32,029 nt of DNA from AWTP1-18 sp036518635 (GTDB taxonomy: Bacteria; Pseudomonadota; Gammaproteobacteria; Burkholderiales; Rhodocyclaceae). Positions within the stretch are counted from its first letter, which is position 1. Every line of letters starts with the position of its first letter. This document shows positions 24,287-30,563 of the stretch, piece by piece. Under the pieces are notes generated by a model, which was given only the letters and a program-made list of their open reading frames with translations, made no database searches and was not told the origin of the DNA. The DNA is taken from NCBI GenBank assembly GCA_036518635.1, contig DATDMT010000163.1, forward strand, positions 1 through 32,029. Reading direction: 5' to 3'. Made by a program: the position numbers and the translations under genes.

Positions 24287-24316
24287 ACAACGGGCCTCGC
24301 GGCCCGTTGTGCTTTT
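24287..24316 (+). terminator. Intrinsic terminator or attenuator between sspA and sspB
   Basis: Perfect 10-bp stem ACAACGGGCC/GGCCCGTTGT (24287-24296 with 24301-24310), loop TCGC, followed by GCTTTT. The last T is the base before the sspB ATG, so the terminator occupies the whole sspB ribosome-binding region. Confidence 0.85.
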
Positions 24317-24751
24317 ATGCTGTCCACCAAACCCTATCTCCTCCGCGCCATCTACGAATGGTGCGTCGACCAAGGCTTCACTCCCTACCTGCAGGTGGCG
24401 GTGGATGCGCGCACCCGCGTTCCGCGCGAACACGTGCGCGACGGCCAGATCGTTCTCAATGTCAGCCCGGAAGCGACTTCCCAGTTGCTGATCGGCAACG
24501 ACGAGATCAGCTTCCAGGCGCGCTTCAACGGCTCGGCCTTTCCCATTCTGATTCCAGTGGATACGGTGGCTGCCATCTATGCCCGGGAAAACGGCCAGGG
24601 CATGGCTTTTGAGGTGATCCCCGCCGGTGAGGGCGAGGCGCTGGCGGAGGACGAGGATGTCGCTCCGCCGTTCTCAGCAAAACCCGACGTGGAACCTGAC
24701 GAACCACCGCCTGCGGGCGGCGGCCGTTCCCACCTGAAAGTCGTCAAGTAG
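24317..24751 (+). CDS. sspB: ClpXP protease specificity-enhancing factor SspB
   Basis: Adaptor that delivers ssrA-tagged proteins to ClpXP. The 144-residue protein aligns with SspB across the substrate-binding fold: KPYLLRAIYEWCVDQGFTPYL, DGQIVLNVSPEA, NDEISFQARFNG, and AIYARENGQGMAFE. An acidic, disordered linker follows, and the C-terminal GGRSHLKVVK is the ClpX zinc-domain-binding tail (E. coli ends in LRVVK). No Shine-Dalgarno is visible, because the bases just upstream form the sspA terminator stem and T-run. Its stop codon forms part of a palindrome shared with the convergent cyclase gene. Confidence 0.94.
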   Translation: MLSTKPYLLRAIYEWCVDQGFTPYLQVAVDARTRVPREHVRDGQIVLNVSPEATSQLLIGNDEISFQARFNGSAFPILIPVDTVAAIYARENGQGMAFEVIPAGEGEALAEDEDVAPPFSAKPDVEPDEPPPAGGGRSHLKVVK

Positions 24752-24766
24752 GCCGGCGGCCTACTT
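24746..24766. other. Palindrome spanning both stop codons of sspB and the cyclase gene
   Basis: AAGTAGGCC/GGCCTACTT (24746-24754 with 24758-24766) with a 3-nt loop. The arms contain the TAG stop of sspB and, on the other strand, the TAG stop of the cyclase. No T-runs flank it, so terminator strength is doubtful. Confidence 0.5.
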
Positions 24767-27049
24767 CGACTCCATCACCCAGACACCGTCCCATTCGTCG
24801 CCTGGCGGGTGGTCGATGAAGTGATCGCAGCGGCCGATGTACATCTTGGCTGCCTTGTCTTCCGGATTGAACGCCAGCACGTCGTTGAACTCGCCCTTGG
24901 CGTCGCGCCATTTCTGCTGGCGGTACTTCTGTAGGCCGGCCTTGAAGGCGCGTAGCGCATCGCTCATCTGCGGGTAGCTTTCCTCGGTGTGGTAATCGAG
25001 GATTTCATAGATTGCTACCGGCTGGGTCTTGCCCTTGACCACCACCAGGTCGAGTTCGCGGCTGTAATAGGTGCCGCGTAGCTGCTTGTAAGTGAATTCG
25101 CTGATCAGGATGTGGGCGCCATACTGCTTGCAGGCCGACTCCAGGCGCGCGGCGAGATTCACGCCGTCGCCGATGATGGTGTAGTCCATCCGCTTCTTCG
25201 AGCCGATGGTGCCGGACACCACGTTGTCAGTGTTGAGGCCGATGCCGATGTCCACCGGCAACTTGCCTTCCTTCAAGCGCAGCTTGTTCCAGCTCCACAG
25301 CTCGCGAATCATGGCGATCGAGGTACGCACGGAGCGGTCGGCATCGTCGTCGTGGCCGACGGGGATGCCGAAGGCAGCCATGATCGCGTCGCCGATGAAC
25401 TTGTCGAGCATGCCTTCCTCGCGCTGGATGCAATCCACCATCAGCGTGAAGTATTCGTTGAGCAGAGCTACCGTGCCCTGGGCGCCGAGCTGCTCGGTGA
25501 TAGTGGTGAAGCCGCGGATGTCGGAGAACAGTACCGTCGCCATGACGTTCTTGCCGCCTAGGGCGTCAGCGCCGCCGGCCAGCATCTGGTCGGCGATGCC
25601 CGGGTCCATCAGGCGCGACATGGTCGAACGCATGCGTTTTTCGTTGGAGATGTCTTCCAGCATCAGCATCGAGCCGAGGCGCTTCTTTTCCATCGACAGC
25701 AGGGGCAGGGCGGTGAGGTTCACCGACAGCTTGTCCTCGCCGACCATCAGTTCGGCTTCCATCGCCAGTTCGGTGGTCTGGGTCTCGCCGACGCGCTTGA
25801 GCTTTTCATGCACCCAGGCATTGCTGCCGGAGAAGAATTCCGCCGCCGGCTTGTGCAGGATTTGCTCCGGATGCAGGCGCAGGATGCGCAGCCCGGCGGC
25901 GTTGCAGGTGGCGACGCGCTCGTTCTCGTCCAGGGTGATCACGCCGTTGGACATCGACTCCAGCATCGCCTCGTTGTAGTTCTTCATGTTCTGCACGTCG
26001 GCGAACAGCTTGGCGTTTTCCAGGGCGATGGAAATCTGCGCGGTAAAGGCCCGCAGCCGCGATTCGTCCTCGCTGGTGAAGGGGCCGCCGCGCTTGTTCA
26101 GCACCTGGGTCACGCCGATGGTGCGGCCGTGCTTGTTGACGATGGGCACGCAGAGAATCGACCGGGTGAAGAAACCGGTCTTCTTGTCGAAGGCCGGGTT
26201 GAAGCGCAGGTCGGCGTAGGCGTAGGGAATGTTGATCGCCTTGCCGGAACTGAATACTGCGCCGGCGATGCCCAGGTGGTTGGGCAAGCGGATCTGCACC
26301 GAGTCCAGGCCCTGGCCCACTTCCGACCAGAGTTCGCTGGTCTTCTCGTCGTTGAGGAACAAGGTGGAGCGCTCGGCGTTCAACAGCCGCGTCGCTTCGC
26401 CCATCACCTTCTGCAGCAGGGAGCCGAGCTTGATGTCGGCGGTGACTTCGGAAACGACGTCGATGAACTCCATCTCCTGGCGGCGGATGGCCTGCATGCG
26501 CTCGATGAACTGGGCGCTCTGCAACGCCAGGGTACCCTGGCTGGTCATCGCCTCCAGCAGATGCAGGTCCTGCTTGGAGAACTTGCCGGTCTTCTTGTTC
26601 AGGGTCTGGGCGACGCCGATGATCTCGCCCTTCACCGTCTTGATCGGCACGCAAAGGATGTTGCGGGTGGTGAAGCCGGTCTGCTCGTCCACCGAGCGGT
26701 TGAAGCGGTCGTCGGCATAGGCGTCGTGGATGATCAGGGCTTCGCCGCTGGTATAGACGTAGCCCGCCACACCGCTGGTGTTGAGGATGCGGATCTCGCG
26801 CTGGATGTTGCCCTGGGCCACCCGCGAATACAGCTCGTTGGTGTCCGCATCGTTGAGGAACAGGGAGCCCCGTTCCGCATTCAGTTCGCTGGTGGTCATA
26901 TCGACCAGGGCCTGCAGCACCTCGTCCAGGGTGCCGTAACTGGCCATGCGGCGCGTCACCTCGAGCAGCAACTCCAGGTGGCGTAAGCGCCGGCGGCTGT
27001 CGGTGCTGGCGGCGGCTTTCTTCTTGGGCGTGGCGGCGGGTTGATCCAT
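24761..27049 (-). CDS. GAF-GAF-PAS class III adenylate cyclase
   Basis: A 762-residue cytosolic signalling enzyme with the order GAF1 (about 40-185), GAF2 (about 205-345), PAS (about 350-465), cyclase catalytic domain (about 500-680) and a short TPR-like tail (690-740). Both metal-binding Asp are present, D510 in FSDIRGF and D554 in GDAIMA. The adenine-selecting residues K550 and D622 (DKF, MDYT) mark it as an adenylate rather than guanylate cyclase, and N631/R635 stabilise the transition state. GAF2 has a full N-K-x4-F-x3-D-E motif (N318, K319, F324, D328, E329), as in cyclic-nucleotide-binding GAFs. In GAF1 the last Glu is Leu. The order resembles cyanobacterial CyaB1/CyaB2. ATG 27049 was chosen 10 bp after the preceding gene; an upstream open stretch was rejected. 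Confidence 0.9.
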   Translation of the reverse strand: MDQPAATPKKKAAASTDSRRRLRHLELLLEVTRRMASYGTLDEVLQALVDMTTSELNAERGSLFLNDADTNELYSRVAQGNIQREIRILNTSGVAGYVYTSGEALIIHDAYADDRFNRSVDEQTGFTTRNILCVPIKTVKGEIIGVAQTLNKKTGKFSKQDLHLLEAMTSQGTLALQSAQFIERMQAIRRQEMEFIDVVSEVTADIKLGSLLQKVMGEATRLLNAERSTLFLNDEKTSELWSEVGQGLDSVQIRLPNHLGIAGAVFSSGKAINIPYAYADLRFNPAFDKKTGFFTRSILCVPIVNKHGRTIGVTQVLNKRGGPFTSEDESRLRAFTAQISIALENAKLFADVQNMKNYNEAMLESMSNGVITLDENERVATCNAAGLRILRLHPEQILHKPAAEFFSGSNAWVHEKLKRVGETQTTELAMEAELMVGEDKLSVNLTALPLLSMEKKRLGSMLMLEDISNEKRMRSTMSRLMDPGIADQMLAGGADALGGKNVMATVLFSDIRGFTTITEQLGAQGTVALLNEYFTLMVDCIQREEGMLDKFIGDAIMAAFGIPVGHDDDADRSVRTSIAMIRELWSWNKLRLKEGKLPVDIGIGLNTDNVVSGTIGSKKRMDYTIIGDGVNLAARLESACKQYGAHILISEFTYKQLRGTYYSRELDLVVVKGKTQPVAIYEILDYHTEESYPQMSDALRAFKAGLQKYRQQKWRDAKGEFNDVLAFNPEDKAAKMYIGRCDHFIDHPPGDEWDGVWVMESK

Positions 27050-27059
27050 GGCGTGTCGT

Positions 27060-27620
27060 TCAGGGTTTGCGCTGGGCGGCTTCGATCTGGTCGCGCAGGG
27101 CCTGGATGGTGCCCTGCAGTTGCGCGGTCTCGTCGGCGGAGAGGGAATGTTCGCGCCGCACCGCATTGTCCTTGTCGATCTGGGCGAGTTCCAGGGCCTC
27201 GCGCAGGCCGGCGATGGTCTGGCGTAATTGGGCGATCTCGCTCTGGGCGCCGACGATGGCGGTGCGCACAGCGTTGTCGGTCTCGGCCCGGGTTCGCTCC
27301 AATTCGTCGCGCAGGCTGCCGACGGTGGCCTTGAACATCTGGATTTCGTTCTGGTTGGCGACCCGTTCCTGCTGCACCGCCTGGTCGCGCTCCTGGCGCG
27401 AATGCTCCAGCTCCGCGCGCAGGGCGCCGACGGTGGTCTTCAATTGGGTGATTTCGGTGCTGGCGCCGACTACCGCCTGATTGACCGCCGCCTGCTTGTC
27501 GGCATGGGCGCGCTCCAGCTCTTCGCGCAGGGCGACGACGGTACGGATCAAATCCCGCGTTTCGGCGCGGGCCAGCGCGAGTTCCTCTTCGAACTGGTTG
27601 GCAGTCGCTTGCTGCGTCAC
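27060..27620 (-). CDS. Coiled-coil protein of five 36-residue repeats
   Basis: A 186-residue, highly charged helical protein not recognised as any named family. After a short N-terminus it is built of repeats at residues 20-55, 56-91, 92-127, 128-163 and a partial 164-186. Every copy fits E-x6-T-[VI]-x2-L-R-x2-[LI]-E. Length 36 can be made of two 11-residue and two 7-residue coiled-coil units, so a long parallel rod is likely (inference). It has no signal peptide, membrane span, Cys or catalytic motif. Start is GTG at 27620 with AGGA upstream. It lies 25 nt after tRNA-Arg and 10 bp before the adenylate cyclase, so a scaffold or regulator role for the cyclase is plausible but unproven. Confidence 0.75.
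   Translation of the reverse strand: MTQQATANQFEEELALARAETRDLIRTVVALREELERAHADKQAAVNQAVVGASTEITQLKTTVGALRAELEHSRQERDQAVQQERVANQNEIQMFKATVGSLRDELERTRAETDNAVRTAIVGAQSEIAQLRQTIAGLREALELAQIDKDNAVRREHSLSADETAQLQGTIQALRDQIEAAQRKP
27063..27563 (-). repeat. Tandem 108-bp coding repeats
   Basis: Four full 108-bp units (27563-27456, 27455-27348, 27347-27240, 27239-27132) and a 69-bp partial one (27131-27063), with no indels between them. They are clear at protein level but diverged in DNA, which suggests old duplication held by selection rather than recent expansion. Confidence 0.75.
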
Positions 27621-27645
27621 GGTCAGTCCTGTGGAGAGTTGAATT

Positions 27646-27721
27646 TGGCGCCCCGAAGACGAGTCGAACGTCCGACCTACCCCTTAGGAGGGGGTTGCTC
27701 TATCCACTGAGCTACCGGGGC
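27646..27721 (-). tRNA. tRNA-Arg (anticodon CCU)
   Basis: A 76-nt cloverleaf on the minus strand. Acceptor GCCCCGG pairs with TCGGGGC, the D-arm is GCTC/GAGC, and the anticodon stem ACCCC/GGGGT holds loop CTCCTAA (anticodon CCT). The T-arm has TTCGACT. G73 and CCA are encoded. It reads AGG arginine codons. A TAGAAT -10 (27732-27737) would start transcription a few bases upstream. No terminator is seen before the coiled-coil gene 25 nt downstream. Confidence 0.96.
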
Positions 27722-27731
27722 GCGGGCCGCT

Positions 27732-27737
27732 ATTCTA
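27732..27737 (-). promoter_or_regulatory. Candidate -10 element for tRNA-Arg
   Basis: TAGAAT on the minus strand, predicting transcription start about 4 nt before the tRNA 5' end. The -35 region is GC-rich and unlike consensus. Confidence 0.5.
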
Positions 27738-27785
27738 GCGCCAGAGGGGCCTGCTGCCGCATGCTGGCGGGCTGTCGGCAGCGAT

Positions 27786-28637
27786 TCAGTGGGGTGGTGC
27801 TTCTTCCTGGGGCTTGCCGTTGTCGTCGAGCTTGAGCTTGCGCATCAGGGTTTCCCGATTGATATGCAGCAGGTCCTCGATGGCGGTGTAGTCGTCGGGC
27901 AGTGCCGCGTCATCCCAGCCGTTGGCCGAATGGCGCGCCAGGTCGCAGGCCAGCAGGACATTGCGCACCCGCGGGTTGTCGGCCTGGTGCGGATCCATCA
28001 AGGTGGTGATCAGCTCCGGCATGTGCCACAGCTCGGCCAGGGCCAGGCCCAGTTCGGTCAGGGAAACGTTGTAGGCCTGCTGGTGTGCGACGGAGGAACG
28101 CAGGGTCCGATCCGCCTCCTGCTGCCGCTTCACCTGCAGGGCCAGCGGCGGTGCAAAGCACCACATCAGCATTTCGACGCCGTAGCGCAGCAGCGCGGCG
28201 ACGGTGATTTCGTCCACATCCAGGTCGTGGCGCAGGATTGCCCACTCGCGCGCCCAGTGGGCCGCCCGGCGGGCGCGGGTGATCACCTTGAGCAGGCCGA
28301 GTAGGGCCTGCGGGTGGGCCTTGAGTTGGTCCTCGATCGCCGGCAGTTCGCCCAGGTCGCGGAAGAAGGGGCCGATGCCGATCATCATCAACGCCCGTTC
28401 GATGGTGGTGATGTCGGTGGATTGGCGCTCGCGGCGATGTTCCTCGATATAGCGCAGCACCCGCAGGGTCATTAGCGGGTCTTTGAGGATGATGCCCGCC
28501 AGCACCCGGCCGTTCACCGATTCGGCCTTTTCCCTGAGGGCGGCAAGCTCCTGGCCGGTGTGGCGCAGCACGGGAATCTGCGCCTCGCCGAAGAAGGCTA
28601 CCCAAGCATTCAGGTCGCTGAAGGGCTTATCGATCAT
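27786..28637 (-). CDS. HDOD domain signalling protein
   Basis: A protein of about 283 residues with a HDOD domain, the HD-like helical fold that has lost its catalytic HD metal site and serves in bacterial signalling. Landmarks of the family: LAGIILKDPLMTLRVLRYI near residue 47, TIERALMMIGIGPFFRDL near 77, the WAREWAILRHDLDVDEITVAALL helix pair near 127, and YNVSLTELGLALAELWHMPELI near 190. A C-terminal segment with LPDDYTAIEDLLHINRETLMRKL follows. No output domain. ATG 28637 was chosen; an in-frame TTG lies three codons upstream. Same strand as tRNA-Arg, the repeat protein and the cyclase, and divergent from rpsF. Its partner is unknown. Confidence 0.8.
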   Translation of the reverse strand: MIDKPFSDLNAWVAFFGEAQIPVLRHTGQELAALREKAESVNGRVLAGIILKDPLMTLRVLRYIEEHRRERQSTDITTIERALMMIGIGPFFRDLGELPAIEDQLKAHPQALLGLLKVITRARRAAHWAREWAILRHDLDVDEITVAALLRYGVEMLMWCFAPPLALQVKRQQEADRTLRSSVAHQQAYNVSLTELGLALAELWHMPELITTLMDPHQADNPRVRNVLLACDLARHSANGWDDAALPDDYTAIEDLLHINRETLMRKLKLDDNGKPQEEAPPH

Positions 28638-28744
28638 GGGGAGCAATCATAAGCGGGATTGGTGCGGGGCGGTGGCTGCCACCGGGCGTCCGGCGCTTGT
28701 CGGCGCAATCCTCACGGAATAGGCCGATTTTTCGGCGGAAGCGC

Positions 28745-28773
28745 TTGATCCAGCGGTACTTTCCACGTAGAAT
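28745..28773 (+). promoter_or_regulatory. Promoter of the rpsF-priB-rpsR-rplI operon
   Basis: TTGATC (28745-28750), 17-bp spacer, TAGAAT (28768-28773), giving a transcription start near 28780 and a leader of about 60 nt before rpsF. The best sigma-70 match for a protein-coding operon in the window. Confidence 0.8.
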
Positions 28774-28838
28774 CGCGCCCCTTTCCACCTTGCTCCACCC
28801 GTCGCATGCGGGGGGGCTTCCAACCAAAAGGAGATTGC

Positions 28839-29210
28839 ATGCGTCATTACGAAGTAGTTTTCATCGTCCACCCGGACCAGTCCGAACAGGTCCCGGCCAT
28901 GATCGAGCGTTACAAGACGCTGGTCACCTCCCAAGCTGGCAACATCCATCGTCTGGAAGACTGGGGCCGCCGTCAAATGGCCTACCCGATCCAGAAGGTG
29001 CACAAGGCTCACTACGTGCTCATGAACATCGAGTGCAAGGGCGAGACCCTGGCCGAGCTGGAAAACGCATTCAAGTTCAATGATGCCGTGCTGCGTCACC
29101 TGACCGTCAAGATGAACAAGCCTGTTACCGCTCCTTCGCCCATGATGAAGGAAGAAAAGGCCAAGTCTCTGACCCCGCAGGGCGAACGGACGGAGGCAGC
29201 GGCTGCCTGA
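28839..29210 (+). CDS. rpsF: 30S ribosomal protein bS6
   Basis: Small-subunit ribosomal protein that pairs with S18 on the 16S platform. The 123-residue product has the S6 fold: MRHYEVVFIVHPDQSEQV, IHRLEDWGRRQMAYPIQKVHKAHYVLMNIE, and FKFNDAVLRHLTVK. The C-terminal tail after residue 97 is extended and variable, as in most proteobacteria. AAAGGAG is placed before the ATG; an in-frame upstream start inside the leader was rejected. First gene of the operon. Confidence 0.97.
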   Translation: MRHYEVVFIVHPDQSEQVPAMIERYKTLVTSQAGNIHRLEDWGRRQMAYPIQKVHKAHYVLMNIECKGETLAELENAFKFNDAVLRHLTVKMNKPVTAPSPMMKEEKAKSLTPQGERTEAAAA

Positions 29211-29232
29211 GGATTCACCTGCAGCGATCGCC

Positions 29233-29538
29233 CTGCCTAATCGGCTGGTGATCGGCGGCAAGCTGTTGGAGCGGGGCGCTGTGCGGCATACGCCGGCCGG
29301 CATTCCCGTCATCGAATTTCGCCTGGGCCATGAATCGGAACAGGACGAAGCCGGAGCGCAGCGCCGGGTCGAGTGTGAACTGCCCTGTGTGGCGCTCGGT
29401 CCGGTAGCGAATCTGGTGGCGATGGCGAACCCCGGCGACGGCTTGCAGTTGAGCGGCTTCATCGCCGCGCGCAGCCTGAAATCCCGCAATCCCGTGCTTC
29501 ATGTGAATACGATCGAATTTCTGGAAGGAAACAAATAA
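29233..29538 (+). CDS. priB: Primosomal replication protein PriB
   Basis: OB-fold single-stranded-DNA-binding dimer of the PriA primosome that restarts stalled forks. The conserved pieces are NRLVIGGKLLERGAVRHTPAGIP, FRLGHESEQDEAG, GFIAARSL and VLHVNTIEFLE. An ATG start does not exist for the conserved N-terminus. The in-frame GTG at 29248 would remove the NRL that is conserved with E. coli (MTNRLVLSG), while CTG at 29233 falls exactly on the position of the E. coli start. I therefore extend the gene to CTG 29233 (101 residues); GTG 29248 remains the conventional choice. The stop overlaps the rpsR start (TAATG). Confidence 0.85.
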   Translation: MPNRLVIGGKLLERGAVRHTPAGIPVIEFRLGHESEQDEAGAQRRVECELPCVALGPVANLVAMANPGDGLQLSGFIAARSLKSRNPVLHVNTIEFLEGNK

Positions 29539-29810
29539 TGGCTTTCAAACCCAAGACCAATAAGCGCAAGGACGACAAGGGCCGTAGCCTGTTCAAGCGC
29601 CGCAAGTTCTGCCGCTTCAGCGCCGAGAAGATCGAAGAGATCGACTACAAGGACGTCGAGCTGCTGAAGGACTTCATCACCGAAAACGGCAAGATCATGC
29701 CCGCCCGCATCACCGGTACCAAGGCCGGCTACCAGCGTCAGCTATCCGCCGCCATCAAGCGCGCCCGCTTCCTGGCCCTGATGCCTTACACCGACCTGCA
29801 CAACGCCTGA
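29538..29810 (+). CDS. rpsR: 30S ribosomal protein bS18
   Basis: Small-subunit protein that binds next to S6. The 90-residue product has a basic N-terminus (MAFKPKTNKRKDDKGRSLFK), then the S18 core RRKFCRFSAEKIEEIDYKD, DFITENGKIMPARITGTKAGYQRQL and the ending RARFLALMPYTDLH. The start overlaps the priB stop by one base, and GGAAGGA supplies the ribosome binding site from within priB. Confidence 0.97.
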   Translation: MAFKPKTNKRKDDKGRSLFKRRKFCRFSAEKIEEIDYKDVELLKDFITENGKIMPARITGTKAGYQRQLSAAIKRARFLALMPYTDLHNA

Positions 29811-29825
29811 TCGAGAGGAATAAGC

Positions 29826-30275
29826 ATGCAAATCATTCTGATGGAAAAGGTTGTGAATCTCGGCAACCTCGGCGACGTGGTCAAGGTCAAGGACGGCTAC
29901 GCCCGCAACTTCCTGATCCCCCAAGGCATGGCCAAGCGCGCCACCGAAGCCAATATGAAGGTCTTCGAAGAGCGTCGTGCCGAGCTGGAAAAGGTCCAGG
30001 CCGAGAAGCTGGCCGCTGCCCAGGCAATCGCCGGCAAGATGGAAGGTCTGATGATCCAGATCACCCGCAAGGCTGGCGTTGATGGCCGTCTGTTCGGCTC
30101 CGTCGGTAACTCCGACATCGCCGAGGCCCTGCAAGCCCAAGGCATCGAAGTCGAAAAGGCCTGCGTGCGCATGCCCAACGGCCCGCTGAAGATCGTTGGC
30201 GACACCCAGATCGAAGTGGCTCCCCACGCCGACGTGGTCGTCACCGTCACCGTTTCCGTGCTCGGCGAACACTGA
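29826..30275 (+). CDS. rplI: 50S ribosomal protein bL9
   Basis: Large-subunit protein at the base of the L1 stalk. The 149-residue product has the N-terminal RNA-binding domain with MQIILMEKVVNLGNLGDVVKVKDGYARNFLIPQGMA, a long connecting helix (about 42-75), and the C-terminal domain with DGRLFGSVGNSDIAEAL. It follows rpsR by 15 bp with GAGAGGAA before ATG and ends the operon ahead of a strong terminator. Confidence 0.97.
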   Translation: MQIILMEKVVNLGNLGDVVKVKDGYARNFLIPQGMAKRATEANMKVFEERRAELEKVQAEKLAAAQAIAGKMEGLMIQITRKAGVDGRLFGSVGNSDIAEALQAQGIEVEKACVRMPNGPLKIVGDTQIEVAPHADVVVTVTVSVLGEH

Positions 30276-30294
30276 TTCGTCTTGCATGAAACTG

Positions 30295-30327
30295 AAAAGG
30301 CCGCCCGCGGGCGGCCTTTTGTTTTTC
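30295..30327 (+). terminator. Intrinsic terminator of the rpsF operon
   Basis: Stem AAAAGGCCGCC/GGCGGCCTTTT (30295-30305 with 30310-30320), four-base loop, then GTTTTT. Positioned 20 bp after the rplI stop. Confidence 0.92.
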
Positions 30328-30379
30328 GCGGTGTCGTTCGCAGCGTACAATCGTCGCCTGCGTCAGCAACGCGCAAAGC

Positions 30380-30404
30380 AAAAAGCCCCGCAGGGCGGGG
30401 CTTT
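30380..30404 (-). terminator. Terminator of tRNA-Leu
   Basis: Stem AAAGCCCCG/CGGGGCTTT (30382-30390 with 30396-30404) with a 5-nt loop. On the minus strand it ends in a run of five T, about 20 bp after the tRNA 3' end. Confidence 0.82.
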
Positions 30405-30426
30405 CAGCAGTTCTTTGACTCGGTTG

Positions 30427-30511
<85 letters not shown>

Positions 30512-30535
30512 ACGGGGCGAATCAAAGAGCCGCGC

Positions 30536-30563
30536 ATTCTAAAGGAAAAAAAAGAATTGTCAA
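30536..30563 (-). promoter_or_regulatory. Promoter of tRNA-Leu, overlapping the rnr start
   Basis: On the minus strand TTGACA (30558-30563, a perfect -35), a 16-bp spacer and TAGAAT (30536-30541). The start point is expected near 30529, about 18 nt before the mature tRNA. The -35 hexamer covers the TTG start codon of rnr on the other strand. Confidence 0.82.
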
